The notes under the pieces were generated by a model. It was not told the origin of the DNA. It did no database searches and saw nothing but the letters and a program-made list of their open reading frames with translations. A DNA stretch of 20,360 bases from JBDTNL01 sp039933785 (GTDB lineage: Bacteria; Acidobacteriota; Thermoanaerobaculia; Multivoradales; JAGPDF01). Position 1 is the first letter of the stretch, and each line of letters starts with the position of its first letter. Made by a program: the position numbers and the translations under genes. The DNA is taken from assembly GCA_039933785.1 (NCBI GenBank), contig JBDTNL010000070.1, forward strand, positions 1 to 20,360. The letters run 5' to 3'. Below, one piece after another: positions 1 through 7,284 of this stretch.

Positions 1-794
1 TGCAGGATGATCTGGAAGTCGTCCGGCTGGTCCTTGACGATCTTGTGCCTTTGGCGCAGGAGACGCTTAATGCCGTCCTTCACCTGATCGACGACGCCGG
101 TGCTTTCGGCTTGCATGCGGAGTTGGACCGACTCGCCCGCCGTCCGGCCGAAGATCGTGAGCGCGGTGTCGAACGGAATGAAGGCGAGGTTGTCGATGTC
201 GGTGCCCAGCGACACGCCGCGCTTCTCCATCACGCCGATGACCGTGGCCGGCACGCTGCCGACGTAGATCTCCTTGCCCACCGGGTCGGTCCCCAAGCGG
301 AGCTCGTCGACGATCTTGGGGCCCACTACGATGACCTTGCGACGCTGTTCGAGGTCGAGGCGCGAGAAGAAGCGGCCGCGGTCGACGCTGTAGTTGCTGA
401 TGTCCGGCCAGTTGTCGTTGACGCCGAAGATGAAGTCGGGGTCGTGCTGGCGGTCGAGATACTTGAGCTTCGCCCGGCCGCCGATCAGCGGCGTGATCAG
501 CTTCACTCCCGGCACCTGCGCCAGGATCGCCTGGCCGTCGTCCCAGGTGAGCTTCACCTGACGGGCGGCGATGCCGGGGCCCTGGTTCTGATCGCGGAAC
601 GGCAGCACCATGACGTAGGTCGCGCCGACGCCCTGGAGCTCCTTGGTGATCATGAACTGCAGACCCTGGACGATCGAGACCACGGCGACCACCGCGGCGA
701 CGCCGATGATGATGCCGAGCGCGGTGAGGATGGAGCGCATCTTGTTGGCGCGCAGCGCCGAGAGCGCGATGCGGAGGTTTTCCAGGAAGATCAT
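1..794 (-). CDS. MacB-type ABC transporter permease (FtsX family), partial
   Basis: This is the membrane subunit of a MacB-type ABC exporter; only the first 264 residues are in the window and the C-terminal part lies beyond base 1. The N-terminus has the typical MacB/FtsX pattern: a short amphipathic stretch, then a hydrophobic helix at about residues 20-45 that includes LTALGIIIGVAAV, followed by a large periplasmic MacB_PCD-like domain. The ATG at 794 overlaps the stop of the preceding ATPase gene (ATGA), so the two are translationally coupled. A GAGG lies 7 nt upstream. ATPase and permease are separate genes here, unlike E. coli MacB, where both are in one chain. The substrate cannot be told from sequence; MacB relatives export macrolides, peptides, lipoproteins or siderophores. 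Confidence 0.93.
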   Translation of the reverse strand, partial: MIFLENLRIALSALRANKMRSILTALGIIIGVAAVVAVVSIVQGLQFMITKELQGVGATYVMVLPFRDQNQGPGIAARQVKLTWDDGQAILAQVPGVKLITPLIGGRAKLKYLDRQHDPDFIFGVNDNWPDISNYSVDRGRFFSRLDLEQRRKVIVVGPKIVDELRLGTDPVGKEIYVGSVPATVIGVMEKRGVSLGTDIDNLAFIPFDTALTIFGRTAGESVQLRMQAESTGVVDQVKDGIKRLLRQRHKIVKDQPDDFQIIL

Positions 795-1504
795 CGACCG
801 GCCTCGCGCGCCTTGGCCCCGTCGGGAGTCTGGACGTCCGAGATCACGACCCCATCGCGAAGAACCACCTGGCGGTCGGCGTGGGCGGCGATCTCGGGTT
901 CGTGCGTTACCACGATCACCGTATTGCCGGAGCGGTGGAGCTCGTCGAACAACTGCATGATCTCGGCCGAGGTCTTACTGTCGAGGTTGCCCGTCGGCTC
1001 GTCGGCGAGCAGGATGGACGGCCGATTTACCAGCGCGCGAGCGATCGCGACGCGCTGGCGCTGACCGCCCGACATCTCGTTCGACTGATGGCTCATGCGG
1101 TCGGCGAGGCCCACCTTGCGCAGGGCGTCGGCGGCGCGTTCGCGGCGTTCCTTGCGGGGCATGCCGGCGTAGATCAGCGGCAGCTCGACGTTGTGGAGCG
1201 CGTCAGTGCGGGCGAGCAGGTTGAAGGTCTGGAAGACGAAGCCGATCTCGCGATTGCGAATTCCCGCCAACTGCGTGTCATCCATTCCCTGAACCGCCGC
1301 GCCGTTCAGGACGTAGCTGCCCGAGCTCGGCGTGTCGAGGCAACCGAGCAGGTTCATCAACGTCGACTTGCCGCTGCCGGAAGCGCCCATGATCGCGACG
1401 TACTCGCCGCTTTGAATCTCGAGGTTCACGCCGTTCAAGGCGTGTACCTTCTCGGCGCCCATGTCGTAGACCTTGGCGACCGCCTTGAGCTCGATCAGAG
1501 CCAT
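791..1504 (-). CDS. MacB/LolD-type ABC transporter ATP-binding protein
   Basis: A 237-residue cytoplasmic ATPase that should power the permease encoded just downstream. Visible motifs are Walker A GASGSGKST (about residues 40-48), the Q-loop in FQTFNLL, the ABC signature MSGGQRQR (144-151), Walker B ILLADEP (164-170) followed by TGNLD, and the switch histidine in VVTHEP. The TGNLD D-loop and overall length are typical of the MacB/LolD/FtsE group. The gene starts 7 nt after the adaptor gene stop and its own stop overlaps the permease start, so this is a tight operon. No strong Shine-Dalgarno precedes it, suggesting that translation depends on the upstream gene. LolD-type lipoprotein release is an alternative, but the adaptor and TolC-like neighbours favour efflux. 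Confidence 0.95.
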   Translation of the reverse strand: MALIELKAVAKVYDMGAEKVHALNGVNLEIQSGEYVAIMGASGSGKSTLMNLLGCLDTPSSGSYVLNGAAVQGMDDTQLAGIRNREIGFVFQTFNLLARTDALHNVELPLIYAGMPRKERRERAADALRKVGLADRMSHQSNEMSGGQRQRVAIARALVNRPSILLADEPTGNLDSKTSAEIMQLFDELHRSGNTVIVVTHEPEIAAHADRQVVLRDGVVISDVQTPDGAKAREAGR

Positions 1505-1511
1505 CGCGGGA

Positions 1512-2810
1512 TCAGTTCTTGCCGTCCTTCTCGGCCTTTTCCTTCTGTGCGTCCTTGTCGTCGGCTTCCTTGGTGATCGTTATGGCGTCGCCGTCCTTGA
1601 TCTTCTTCAGGCTCCGGTAGGGCCCGGTAATTACTTTGTCCCCATCGGCGAGCCCGCCTGTGACTTCGATGCCGGTGGCATCCACGAGCCCGGTCTGGAC
1701 GACTGTCTGGACGGCCTTGTCCTTGACCACTTTGAAAATGACCCGGATCTCGGCCTCGGGTTCGGCAGGTTTCGCCGCGCCCTTGGGATGCACCGGCGTA
1801 CGCTCGACCACCGCCTGGATGGGAATCACCAAAGCCTTGACGCTCTTCGCGGTATCGATGGCGGCGCGCGAGGACATGCCCGGACGCAGCGAATCGTCCG
1901 GAGCGTCGAACAGGATCTTCACTTTGAAAAACGTGACGTCGGGCTGCGTCGCCTTGCTATAGCCGGAGCTGCCGATTTCGACGACCGTTCCTGCGTACTT
2001 GTGATCGGGCACGGCGTCCACGTCGAGCTCCGCCTTCTGCCCGACCTTCACGTGCACGATCTCGGTCTCGTCGACGTCGACCTCGACCAGGATCTCGGAG
2101 AGGTCGGCGATGATGCCGATCACCGACGCCGGATTGTTCATGGTACCGGAGACCACGACCTCGCCTTCCTTGGCGTTGAGCGTGATGACGCGCCCCGAGA
2201 TGGGCGCGAAGATGGTGGTCTTCTCGAGATCGCTCTTCGCCTTGGCCAACTCGGCCGTGACCTGCGTCACACCCTCCTTGGCCTGCTCCAGGGACTGGCG
2301 GGTTGAATCCCAGTTGAGGCTCGCGGTTTCGAGCTGCTCTTTGGTCGCGATCTTCTCGTCGATCAGGCGCTCGGCGCGGGTCTTCTTGATCTGCGCGTCG
2401 GCGAGCGCCAGCTCGGCTTGACGGAGACGCGAGCGCTGGATCTCGAGCTGCGCCAGGCTGCTGTCGCGAAGGGCCACGAAGGCTTCCTTCTCGAGGTCGA
2501 GGAAGGGCTTACCCTTGTCGATCCAGTCGCCTTCCTTGACGTACAGGCGCTCGATCTTCCCCACCACGTGCGCCGAGATATTGACCTTGGTGCGCGGATC
2601 GACCTGTCCACTCGCCTTGACGATGCGCGAGATGTCGCGGCGCTTGGCTTCCTCGGCATAGATTGCGACGCCCTTGCCGCGGCGCGAAGAGCTCACGATG
2701 CTCGCGACGACCAATCCTACGAGCAGTAGTGCGACGCCGCCGATGAGCAGGGCTTTCCGCTTACTCGAGGGCGCCGTGGCTTCGGCACCCGATCCAGACA
2801 AAGGATCCAT
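1512..2810 (-). CDS. macA: MacA-like periplasmic adaptor (HlyD/RND membrane fusion family)
   Basis: A 432-residue membrane fusion protein that bridges the inner-membrane ABC subunits and the outer-membrane factor. It has a cytoplasmic N-terminus, one transmembrane helix at about residues 20-40, a first lipoyl half-motif near 75-110, an alpha-helical hairpin at about 112-196, the second lipoyl half (TTIFAPISGRV, 198-208), a beta-barrel domain near 235-330 and a membrane-proximal domain to about 413. The last 20 residues are a Lys/Asp/Glu-rich tail, an unusual ending. The reading frame stays open upstream to 3542 across the Yip1-like gene, but the ATG at 2810 is chosen because a GAGGAG lies 4 nt before it and the protein then starts like a MacA. 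It begins 8 nt after the Yip1-like gene stop. Confidence 0.93.
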   Translation of the reverse strand: MDPLSGSGAEATAPSSKRKALLIGGVALLLVGLVVASIVSSSRRGKGVAIYAEEAKRRDISRIVKASGQVDPRTKVNISAHVVGKIERLYVKEGDWIDKGKPFLDLEKEAFVALRDSSLAQLEIQRSRLRQAELALADAQIKKTRAERLIDEKIATKEQLETASLNWDSTRQSLEQAKEGVTQVTAELAKAKSDLEKTTIFAPISGRVITLNAKEGEVVVSGTMNNPASVIGIIADLSEILVEVDVDETEIVHVKVGQKAELDVDAVPDHKYAGTVVEIGSSGYSKATQPDVTFFKVKILFDAPDDSLRPGMSSRAAIDTAKSVKALVIPIQAVVERTPVHPKGAAKPAEPEAEIRVIFKVVKDKAVQTVVQTGLVDATGIEVTGGLADGDKVITGPYRSLKKIKDGDAITITKEADDKDAQKEKAEKDGKN

Positions 2811-2814
2811 GTCG

Positions 2815-2820
2815 CTCCTC
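2815..2820 (-). promoter_or_regulatory. Ribosome binding site for macA
   Basis: GAGGAG on the minus strand, 4 nt before the ATG at 2810. It overlaps the TGA stop of the Yip1-like gene, which implies coupled translation. It is the main reason for rejecting the longer upstream starts of the macA frame. Confidence 0.7.
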
Positions 2821-3520
2821 AAGAGAACGCGGCCGAGAAACCGACCTTGCACAGGACGTACACGGCCCAGGCACCGACCACCACACCGATGGCGGTGCCC
2901 TTCGAGACCTTGGCCGCGGCGCGATAGCCGATCACCAGCAGGATCAGGGTCCAAATCGAGAACACGTCGATGCTGGAAAGAAGCGACACCAGGGCACGAT
3001 GGGTGCCCGTGGGCGCGAAGGCGCCGAGATTCGACATCAGGAAGGAGCCGGTCTTCACTTCGTCGTAGCCCAGTGTCGGCTTGTTCATAACCACCGGAAT
3101 CGAGAGCAGGGCGCTCAACACACCGGGAAGCATGGCGTGGGTGGTGACACTGAAGCTCGTGCCGAAGCCGAATTCGCCGCCGGCAAGCTTGAAGCCCACC
3201 CAGAAGACTAGCGCGATGATCAGCAACACGATGGGCTGCGCGATGATCCCCACGATGGGGCCGATCTTGGCAAACTTGGCGCCCTGCTCGACCGCGTTGT
3301 CCATCTGCTCCGGCGTAAGGTCGCGCCCGGATTCCTCGATGCTCTGCTTGATGATGCTGCGCATGTCCATGCGCGGCGTCACCACCAGGGTGACGAGCAC
3401 GGCCGCGAGCACCAGCGCGGCCATCGGCGCGAGCCAGGTAGGGCGCAAGGCGATGGAAGCGAAAGTCTTGACTGGTGAAACGATAGCGCCGATCAGCCGA
3501 CCGAAGGCACTCTCTTCCAT
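2819..3520 (-). CDS. Yip1-family polytopic membrane protein
   Basis: A 233-residue integral membrane protein resembling the Yip1/YIP1-domain family of bacterial proteins of unknown function. Five hydrophobic segments are visible at about residues 28-48, 87-113, 125-146, 176-202 and 208-230. The N-terminal PVKTF near residue 16 and the proline-glycine-rich loops fit Yip1-type proteins. A soluble loop at about 50-85 carries mixed charged residues. The start at 3520 is favoured over a GTG at 3535 because a GGGAGGT lies 4 nt upstream of it. The gene sits between the outer-membrane factor and the MacA-like adaptor in the same operon, so a helper role in assembling or modulating the pump is possible, but this is inference. 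No enzymatic motif was seen. Confidence 0.82.
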   Translation of the reverse strand: MEESAFGRLIGAIVSPVKTFASIALRPTWLAPMAALVLAAVLVTLVVTPRMDMRSIIKQSIEESGRDLTPEQMDNAVEQGAKFAKIGPIVGIIAQPIVLLIIALVFWVGFKLAGGEFGFGTSFSVTTHAMLPGVLSALLSIPVVMNKPTLGYDEVKTGSFLMSNLGAFAPTGTHRALVSLLSSIDVFSIWTLILLVIGYRAAAKVSKGTAIGVVVGAWAVYVLCKVGFSAAFS

Positions 3521-3524
3521 GGGT

Positions 3525-3531
3525 ACCTCCC
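3525..3531 (-). promoter_or_regulatory. Ribosome binding site for the Yip1-like gene
   Basis: GGGAGGT on the minus strand, 4 nt upstream of the ATG at 3520. It is a strong match to the anti-Shine-Dalgarno sequence and decides the start in favour of 3520 over the GTG at 3535. Confidence 0.65.
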
Positions 3532-3593
3532 TCACAGGACACGGGCCGCCCGACGGACCTCGCCGGAGCGGCCGCTGAAGTTGAACCGCGAAC

Positions 3594-5195
3594 CTACTGG
3601 GCCGGCGCGGGAGCCGGAGCCGTCGCTGGCGCCGCGTCGGCGATCGCGACTCCCGACTGTGCGAGCAATTTACCGATCGCCCGATAGTACTCGACCAAGG
3701 CCTTGCGATAGCCGGTCACCGCATTCACCTCGCGGCTGCGGGCCGAGGTCAGATCTTGTTGGATCTGCGTCACCTGGAAGCTCGTCGACATGCCGTTCTC
3801 GTACTTCTTGCGCTCGGCGTCGAGATTGCGCTCGGCCAGGGTGCTGGACACCTTCGCCGAATCGATCTGCTTGGCCGCGGTATCGACCTGACGGGCAGCC
3901 GTGCGGACCTCGGTGACCACCTGGACCTCGAGGTCCCTTTCGGAGGTCTTGGCCTGATCGAGGTTCAAGCCCGCGATCGTGCTCTGCGCCCGAGCGGCGC
4001 GATTTTGGATCGGGAACGCGAAGGCAAGGCCGAGGTTCCATGACGGGAAATCGCTGAGACTGTTGAACAGGTCTCCCGACTTGGCGACACCGCTCTTCAA
4101 TCCGTAGCCGACCGAGGCGTCGAGCCGAGGCAGCCACTGATTGTGGTAGTAGGCGTTGTTGATCTCGTTGATCTTGACCGTGAGCTTCTGGGTCACGAGC
4201 TCTGGACGGGTGGCCATCGCGGTCGAAATCGCCGTCGGCACGTCGACCGTGGGGTGCTCGGTCTCGGGGCTGGTCTCGGGCACGATCTCTTGATCCCACG
4301 CGGCGCCCTGCTGGAAGTTCAACAGCCGGCGCAGCCGGTCGCCGGCATCGCCGACTGCGGCTTGCGCGGAGATGATGTTTTCCTCGCTGGTGGCGATCCC
4401 CACTTCGCTCTGTACGAGCTCGAGCGGAGCCGCCGTGCCGACGTCCACTCGCACCCTGTTCATCTGGTGCAGCTCCTTAGCGAGACCGAGAGCCTCGTTG
4501 GCGACGCGCAGCTGCTCGCGGGCGCCTCGCAGGTCCCAGTACGCGTTCTCGACCTGCTGCACGATCGAGGTGACCTGGAGCTCGAAGCTCTGACGGGAGA
4601 TGTCGCTGTTCGCCTGCGCCACCTGAATGTTGCGGTCGGTCGCCAACTTGCCGAAGTTGCGCAGCAGCGGTTGAGTAAATCGGACGGCCGGGCTGGTCTG
4701 GAAGAAGGTACCCTGGAAGCCGACGCCCGAAGGAAGGTCTCGGGGCCGGCCACTCTCCGACTTGCTGTTCTGCCAACCGAGGGTGAAGGTACCGCCCGTG
4801 GGAATCAGCTGCGCCAGCCCGAGATCGAGCTGCGTGGCCTTGAGGCTCGGCGGCTGGAAGCTGCCTTCCTGAGTCTGGACCTTGGCGTCGCTGTACGTGC
4901 CGTTCGCCGTGAGATTGAGATCGTAGATGCCGCGGTTGAACTGCACGCCGAGGCGTGAGGTCTCACGGCTGTAGCGCTGCACTGCAATGCCGAGGTTGCG
5001 CTGCAAGGCCAGGGTCACGGCCTCGTCGATCGTGAGCAGAATGCTGTTGTTCTCCACTCGCACCTCGGCGGCGGAGTCGATCGGAGGCTGCGGCGTGGTG
5101 CTGACCTGCAATTCCGCGGCGCCGGCGAGACCCGCCCAGGAAGCCAGGAGGGCGAGGGTCCGGGCATATGACACCCGGCGATGACGTTCGGTCAT
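3594..5195 (-). CDS. TolC-family outer membrane efflux protein
   Basis: A 533-residue outer-membrane factor that should form the exit duct of the pump encoded downstream. The N-terminus is a Sec signal peptide: basic residues up to about residue 12, a hydrophobic core to about 24, and an AGA-AEL type cleavage site near 27. The mature part has the two OEP repeats, each with long coiled-coil helices; LTIDEAVTLALQRN near residue 54 is the classic start of the first repeat. The protein ends in an Ala/Pro-rich tail (APAPAPAQ). The ATG at 5195 is chosen because it directly precedes the signal peptide; the frame remains open to 5444, but that would put about 83 residues before the signal and overlap the dppF gene. 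The ribosome binding site is weak (GGGGAAAA). It is the first gene of the operon and is followed after a 73-nt gap by the Yip1-like gene. Confidence 0.95.
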   Translation of the reverse strand: MTERHRRVSYARTLALLASWAGLAGAAELQVSTTPQPPIDSAAEVRVENNSILLTIDEAVTLALQRNLGIAVQRYSRETSRLGVQFNRGIYDLNLTANGTYSDAKVQTQEGSFQPPSLKATQLDLGLAQLIPTGGTFTLGWQNSKSESGRPRDLPSGVGFQGTFFQTSPAVRFTQPLLRNFGKLATDRNIQVAQANSDISRQSFELQVTSIVQQVENAYWDLRGAREQLRVANEALGLAKELHQMNRVRVDVGTAAPLELVQSEVGIATSEENIISAQAAVGDAGDRLRRLLNFQQGAAWDQEIVPETSPETEHPTVDVPTAISTAMATRPELVTQKLTVKINEINNAYYHNQWLPRLDASVGYGLKSGVAKSGDLFNSLSDFPSWNLGLAFAFPIQNRAARAQSTIAGLNLDQAKTSERDLEVQVVTEVRTAARQVDTAAKQIDSAKVSSTLAERNLDAERKKYENGMSTSFQVTQIQQDLTSARSREVNAVTGYRKALVEYYRAIGKLLAQSGVAIADAAPATAPAPAPAQ

Positions 5196-5217
5196 GATGG
5201 TTTTCCCCGTTGGTAAG

Positions 5218-5242
5218 AAAAAAGACACGAACCCGGAGGTTC
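5218..5242 (-). terminator. Possible intrinsic terminator between dppF and the efflux operon
   Basis: On the minus strand a perfect 5-bp inverted repeat (GAACC / GGTTC, 5229-5242, 4-nt loop) is followed 5 nt later by six consecutive T (5218-5223), unusual in this GC-rich sequence. It lies in the 125-nt gap after the dppF stop and would end that transcript before the efflux operon. The stem is short, so the call is tentative. The promoter of the efflux operon should be in the same gap, but no convincing -35/-10 pair was found. Confidence 0.35.
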
Positions 5243-5320
5243 CTGCAGACACAGTACGGAAAGACTGCCAAAAAGTTGCCGTTTGGGCGTCGACCCGCAG
5301 GCTAACCGCCAGCCAGCGAA

Positions 5321-6292
5321 TCAAACCACACTCTGGGCCGGGAAATGACAAGCCGCCAGCCGCCCTGGGGCACGCTCCACGAGTGCCGGCACCTCGAGCG
5401 AGCAAACCCGCTGGGCCCGCGGACAGCGGGGATGGAAGGGACATCCCGGCGGTGGCGCGGCCGGATCGGGTGTCTCTCCCCGCGGCGCCGAGCGTGCCAA
5501 GACCGTCGAACCGGGAGGCGGCGGAACGGCCGCCAGGAGGCTCTCCGTGTAAGGGTGCAGGGGCCTCGCCAAGACGTCCGTGCAGAGTCCCTCCTCGACG
5601 ATCTTCCCGAGATACATCACGGCGACACGGTCGGCGACCTGCTCCACTACGCCGAGGTCGTGACCGATGAAGATCATCGAAAGCCCGAGCCGCTGCTGAA
5701 TGCCGGCCATGAGATTGAGGATTTGGGCGCGCACCGAGACGTCGAGCGCCGAGACCGGCTCGTCCGCGACCACGATTCGCGGTCCGGTCGCGAGGGCGCG
5801 GGCGATCCCGATACGTTGCCTCTGCCCGCCCGAGAACTCGTGCGGATAGCGCCGGCTCGCCTCCGCCGGGAGACCCACCAAGTCGAGCAACTCGAGGACC
5901 CTCGCCCGCCGGCTGGCGGCATCTCCCAGCCGGTGGATCTGCAGGGGCTCCTCGAGAATGCTCCCCACGCGCTGGCGTGGATCGAGAGAACCAAAAGGGT
6001 CCTGGAAGATCATCTGGATCAAGCGGCGGCGAGCCCGGAGCTCCCGCGCCCCGAGCCGCAGCAAGTCCTCACCGTCGAGTAGCACCGCCCCTCGCGTGGG
6101 CTCCACGAGGCGCAAGAGGCAGCGGCCGAGCGTGGTCTTGCCGCTTCCGGACTCGCCGACGATTCCCAGGGTTTCGCGTGGGCCGAGCTCGAGGTTGACG
6201 CCGTCGAGCGCGCGGACCACCCCGCGTTCGCCGCCGAGGAATCCTCGCAACGGATAGTGCTTGGTGAGATCTCTGACGCTGAGCGAGGTCAT
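5321..6292 (-). CDS. dppF: Oligo/dipeptide ABC transporter ATP-binding protein, DppF/OppF type
   Basis: A 323-residue ATPase of a peptide or nickel importer. Motifs are Walker A GESGSGKTT (about 46-54), Q-loop FQDPFGSLDPR, signature FSGGQRQRIGIARAL (153-167), Walker B IVVADEPVSALD and the switch histidine in IGHDLGVV. The C-terminal oligo_HPY region has four cysteines (284, 290, 297, 315), the arrangement reported to hold an iron-sulfur cluster in some Opp/Dpp ATPases. The start overlaps the dppD stop (ATGA), as expected for a heterodimeric ATPase pair. Length is normal for DppF. Substrate specificity cannot be read from the ATPase; the adjacent aminopeptidase gene favours peptides. Confidence 0.95.
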   Translation of the reverse strand: MTSLSVRDLTKHYPLRGFLGGERGVVRALDGVNLELGPRETLGIVGESGSGKTTLGRCLLRLVEPTRGAVLLDGEDLLRLGARELRARRRLIQMIFQDPFGSLDPRQRVGSILEEPLQIHRLGDAASRRARVLELLDLVGLPAEASRRYPHEFSGGQRQRIGIARALATGPRIVVADEPVSALDVSVRAQILNLMAGIQQRLGLSMIFIGHDLGVVEQVADRVAVMYLGKIVEEGLCTDVLARPLHPYTESLLAAVPPPPGSTVLARSAPRGETPDPAAPPPGCPFHPRCPRAQRVCSLEVPALVERAPGRLAACHFPAQSVV

Positions 6293-7278
6293 CCCAGAAC
6301 CCGCCGCAGGTGGCAGGCGGCCAGCCGCGATTCGATCCCGGGCCCGGGTGCTTCGAGTTGCGGTACTTCCTCGCGGCAGATCGGCATGACGTAACCGCAG
6401 CGGGGGGCGAACGCACAGCCCGCGGGCAGCGAAGATGGATCGGGTACGGAGCCGGGAATGCTCGGCATCTGTCCGCGCGCGGCGGGCTGCCCCAGCCGGG
6501 GAACCGAACGCAGAAGGGCCTCGGTGTAGGGGTGCGCCGGGCGGGAGAACACCGCGTCGATCGGCCCCTCCTCGACGAGTCGTCCGGCGTAGAGCACGAG
6601 TACGCGCTGGCAGAGTTGCGCCACCACCGCGAGATCGTGCGTGATGAGGAGTACGGCGAGGCCCATCTCGTCGCGCAACCGGCGAAGCAGGTCGAGGACC
6701 TGCGCCTGCAAGGTCACGTCGAGCGCGGTGGTGGGTTCGTCCGCGATCAGCAGCGCCGGCCCGCCGGCGAGGGCGGCGGCGATGAGAACGCGCTGGCGCT
6801 GCCCACCGGAGAGCTGATGCGGATAGTCGTCGTAGCGCCGGGAAGGATTCGGCAACGCGACCCGTTCGAGCAGCGCGATCGCTTCAAAGCGGGCTTCCCG
6901 GCGGCCGATGCGGCGATGGGCGCGCACGGTCTCGGCGACTTGCTCACCGATCGAGATCGCGGGATTGAGCGCCGTCATGGGCTCCTGGAATACCAGGCCG
7001 ATGCGGCCGCCGCGCACCTCCTGCAACTCGCGCTCGGTCATGCCCTGGAGGTCCTTACCGTCGAGCCGGATCTCGCCGCGCTGCCGGCCGGCGGGCTCGA
7101 GGAGGCGAAGCAGCGCCAACGCCGAGGCGCTCTTGCCAGACCCCGACTCGCCCACCAGGCCGACGGCTTCCCCGCGTTCGATCGAGAAGGACAAGCCGCG
7201 CACCACTTCGATCCATCCTCCTCCCGCCGGGAATTCGACGCGGAGGTCGCGGACCTCGAGTAGGGGCAGCTCGGCCAT
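6289..7278 (-). CDS. dppD: Oligo/dipeptide ABC transporter ATP-binding protein, DppD/OppD type
   Basis: A 329-residue ATPase, the partner of the DppF-like subunit. Motifs are Walker A GESGSGKSA (43-51), Q-loop FQEPMTALNP, signature LSGGQRQRVLIAAAL (156-170), Walker B LLIADEPTTALD and ITHDLAVV. The C-terminal oligo_HPY segment carries cysteines at 288, 294, 301 and 322, matching the possible iron-sulfur arrangement of this family. It starts 6 nt after the pepA stop, so the two are very likely one transcript; no clear Shine-Dalgarno is visible. No permease (DppB/C) or binding-protein (DppA) gene is present in the window, so those subunits must be elsewhere or the ATPases must serve a shared system. 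Confidence 0.95.
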   Translation of the reverse strand: MAELPLLEVRDLRVEFPAGGGWIEVVRGLSFSIERGEAVGLVGESGSGKSASALALLRLLEPAGRQRGEIRLDGKDLQGMTERELQEVRGGRIGLVFQEPMTALNPAISIGEQVAETVRAHRRIGRREARFEAIALLERVALPNPSRRYDDYPHQLSGGQRQRVLIAAALAGGPALLIADEPTTALDVTLQAQVLDLLRRLRDEMGLAVLLITHDLAVVAQLCQRVLVLYAGRLVEEGPIDAVFSRPAHPYTEALLRSVPRLGQPAARGQMPSIPGSVPDPSSLPAGCAFAPRCGYVMPICREEVPQLEAPGPGIESRLAACHLRRVLG

Positions 7279-7284
7279 GCCGAT

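Noticed and set aside
2811..3542. Upstream extension of the MacA-like protein to 676 residues
   Set aside because: It would overlap the entire Yip1-like gene and add Arg-rich sequence before the membrane helix; the internal ATG at 2810 has a good ribosome binding site.
5221..5285. Sigma-54-like -24/-12 promoter upstream of the efflux operon
   Set aside because: The minus strand has TGGCAG but no GC-containing -12 element at the required distance.
5196..5444. Upstream extension of the TolC-like protein to 616 residues
   Set aside because: It would put about 83 residues ahead of a clear signal peptide and overlap the dppF gene.
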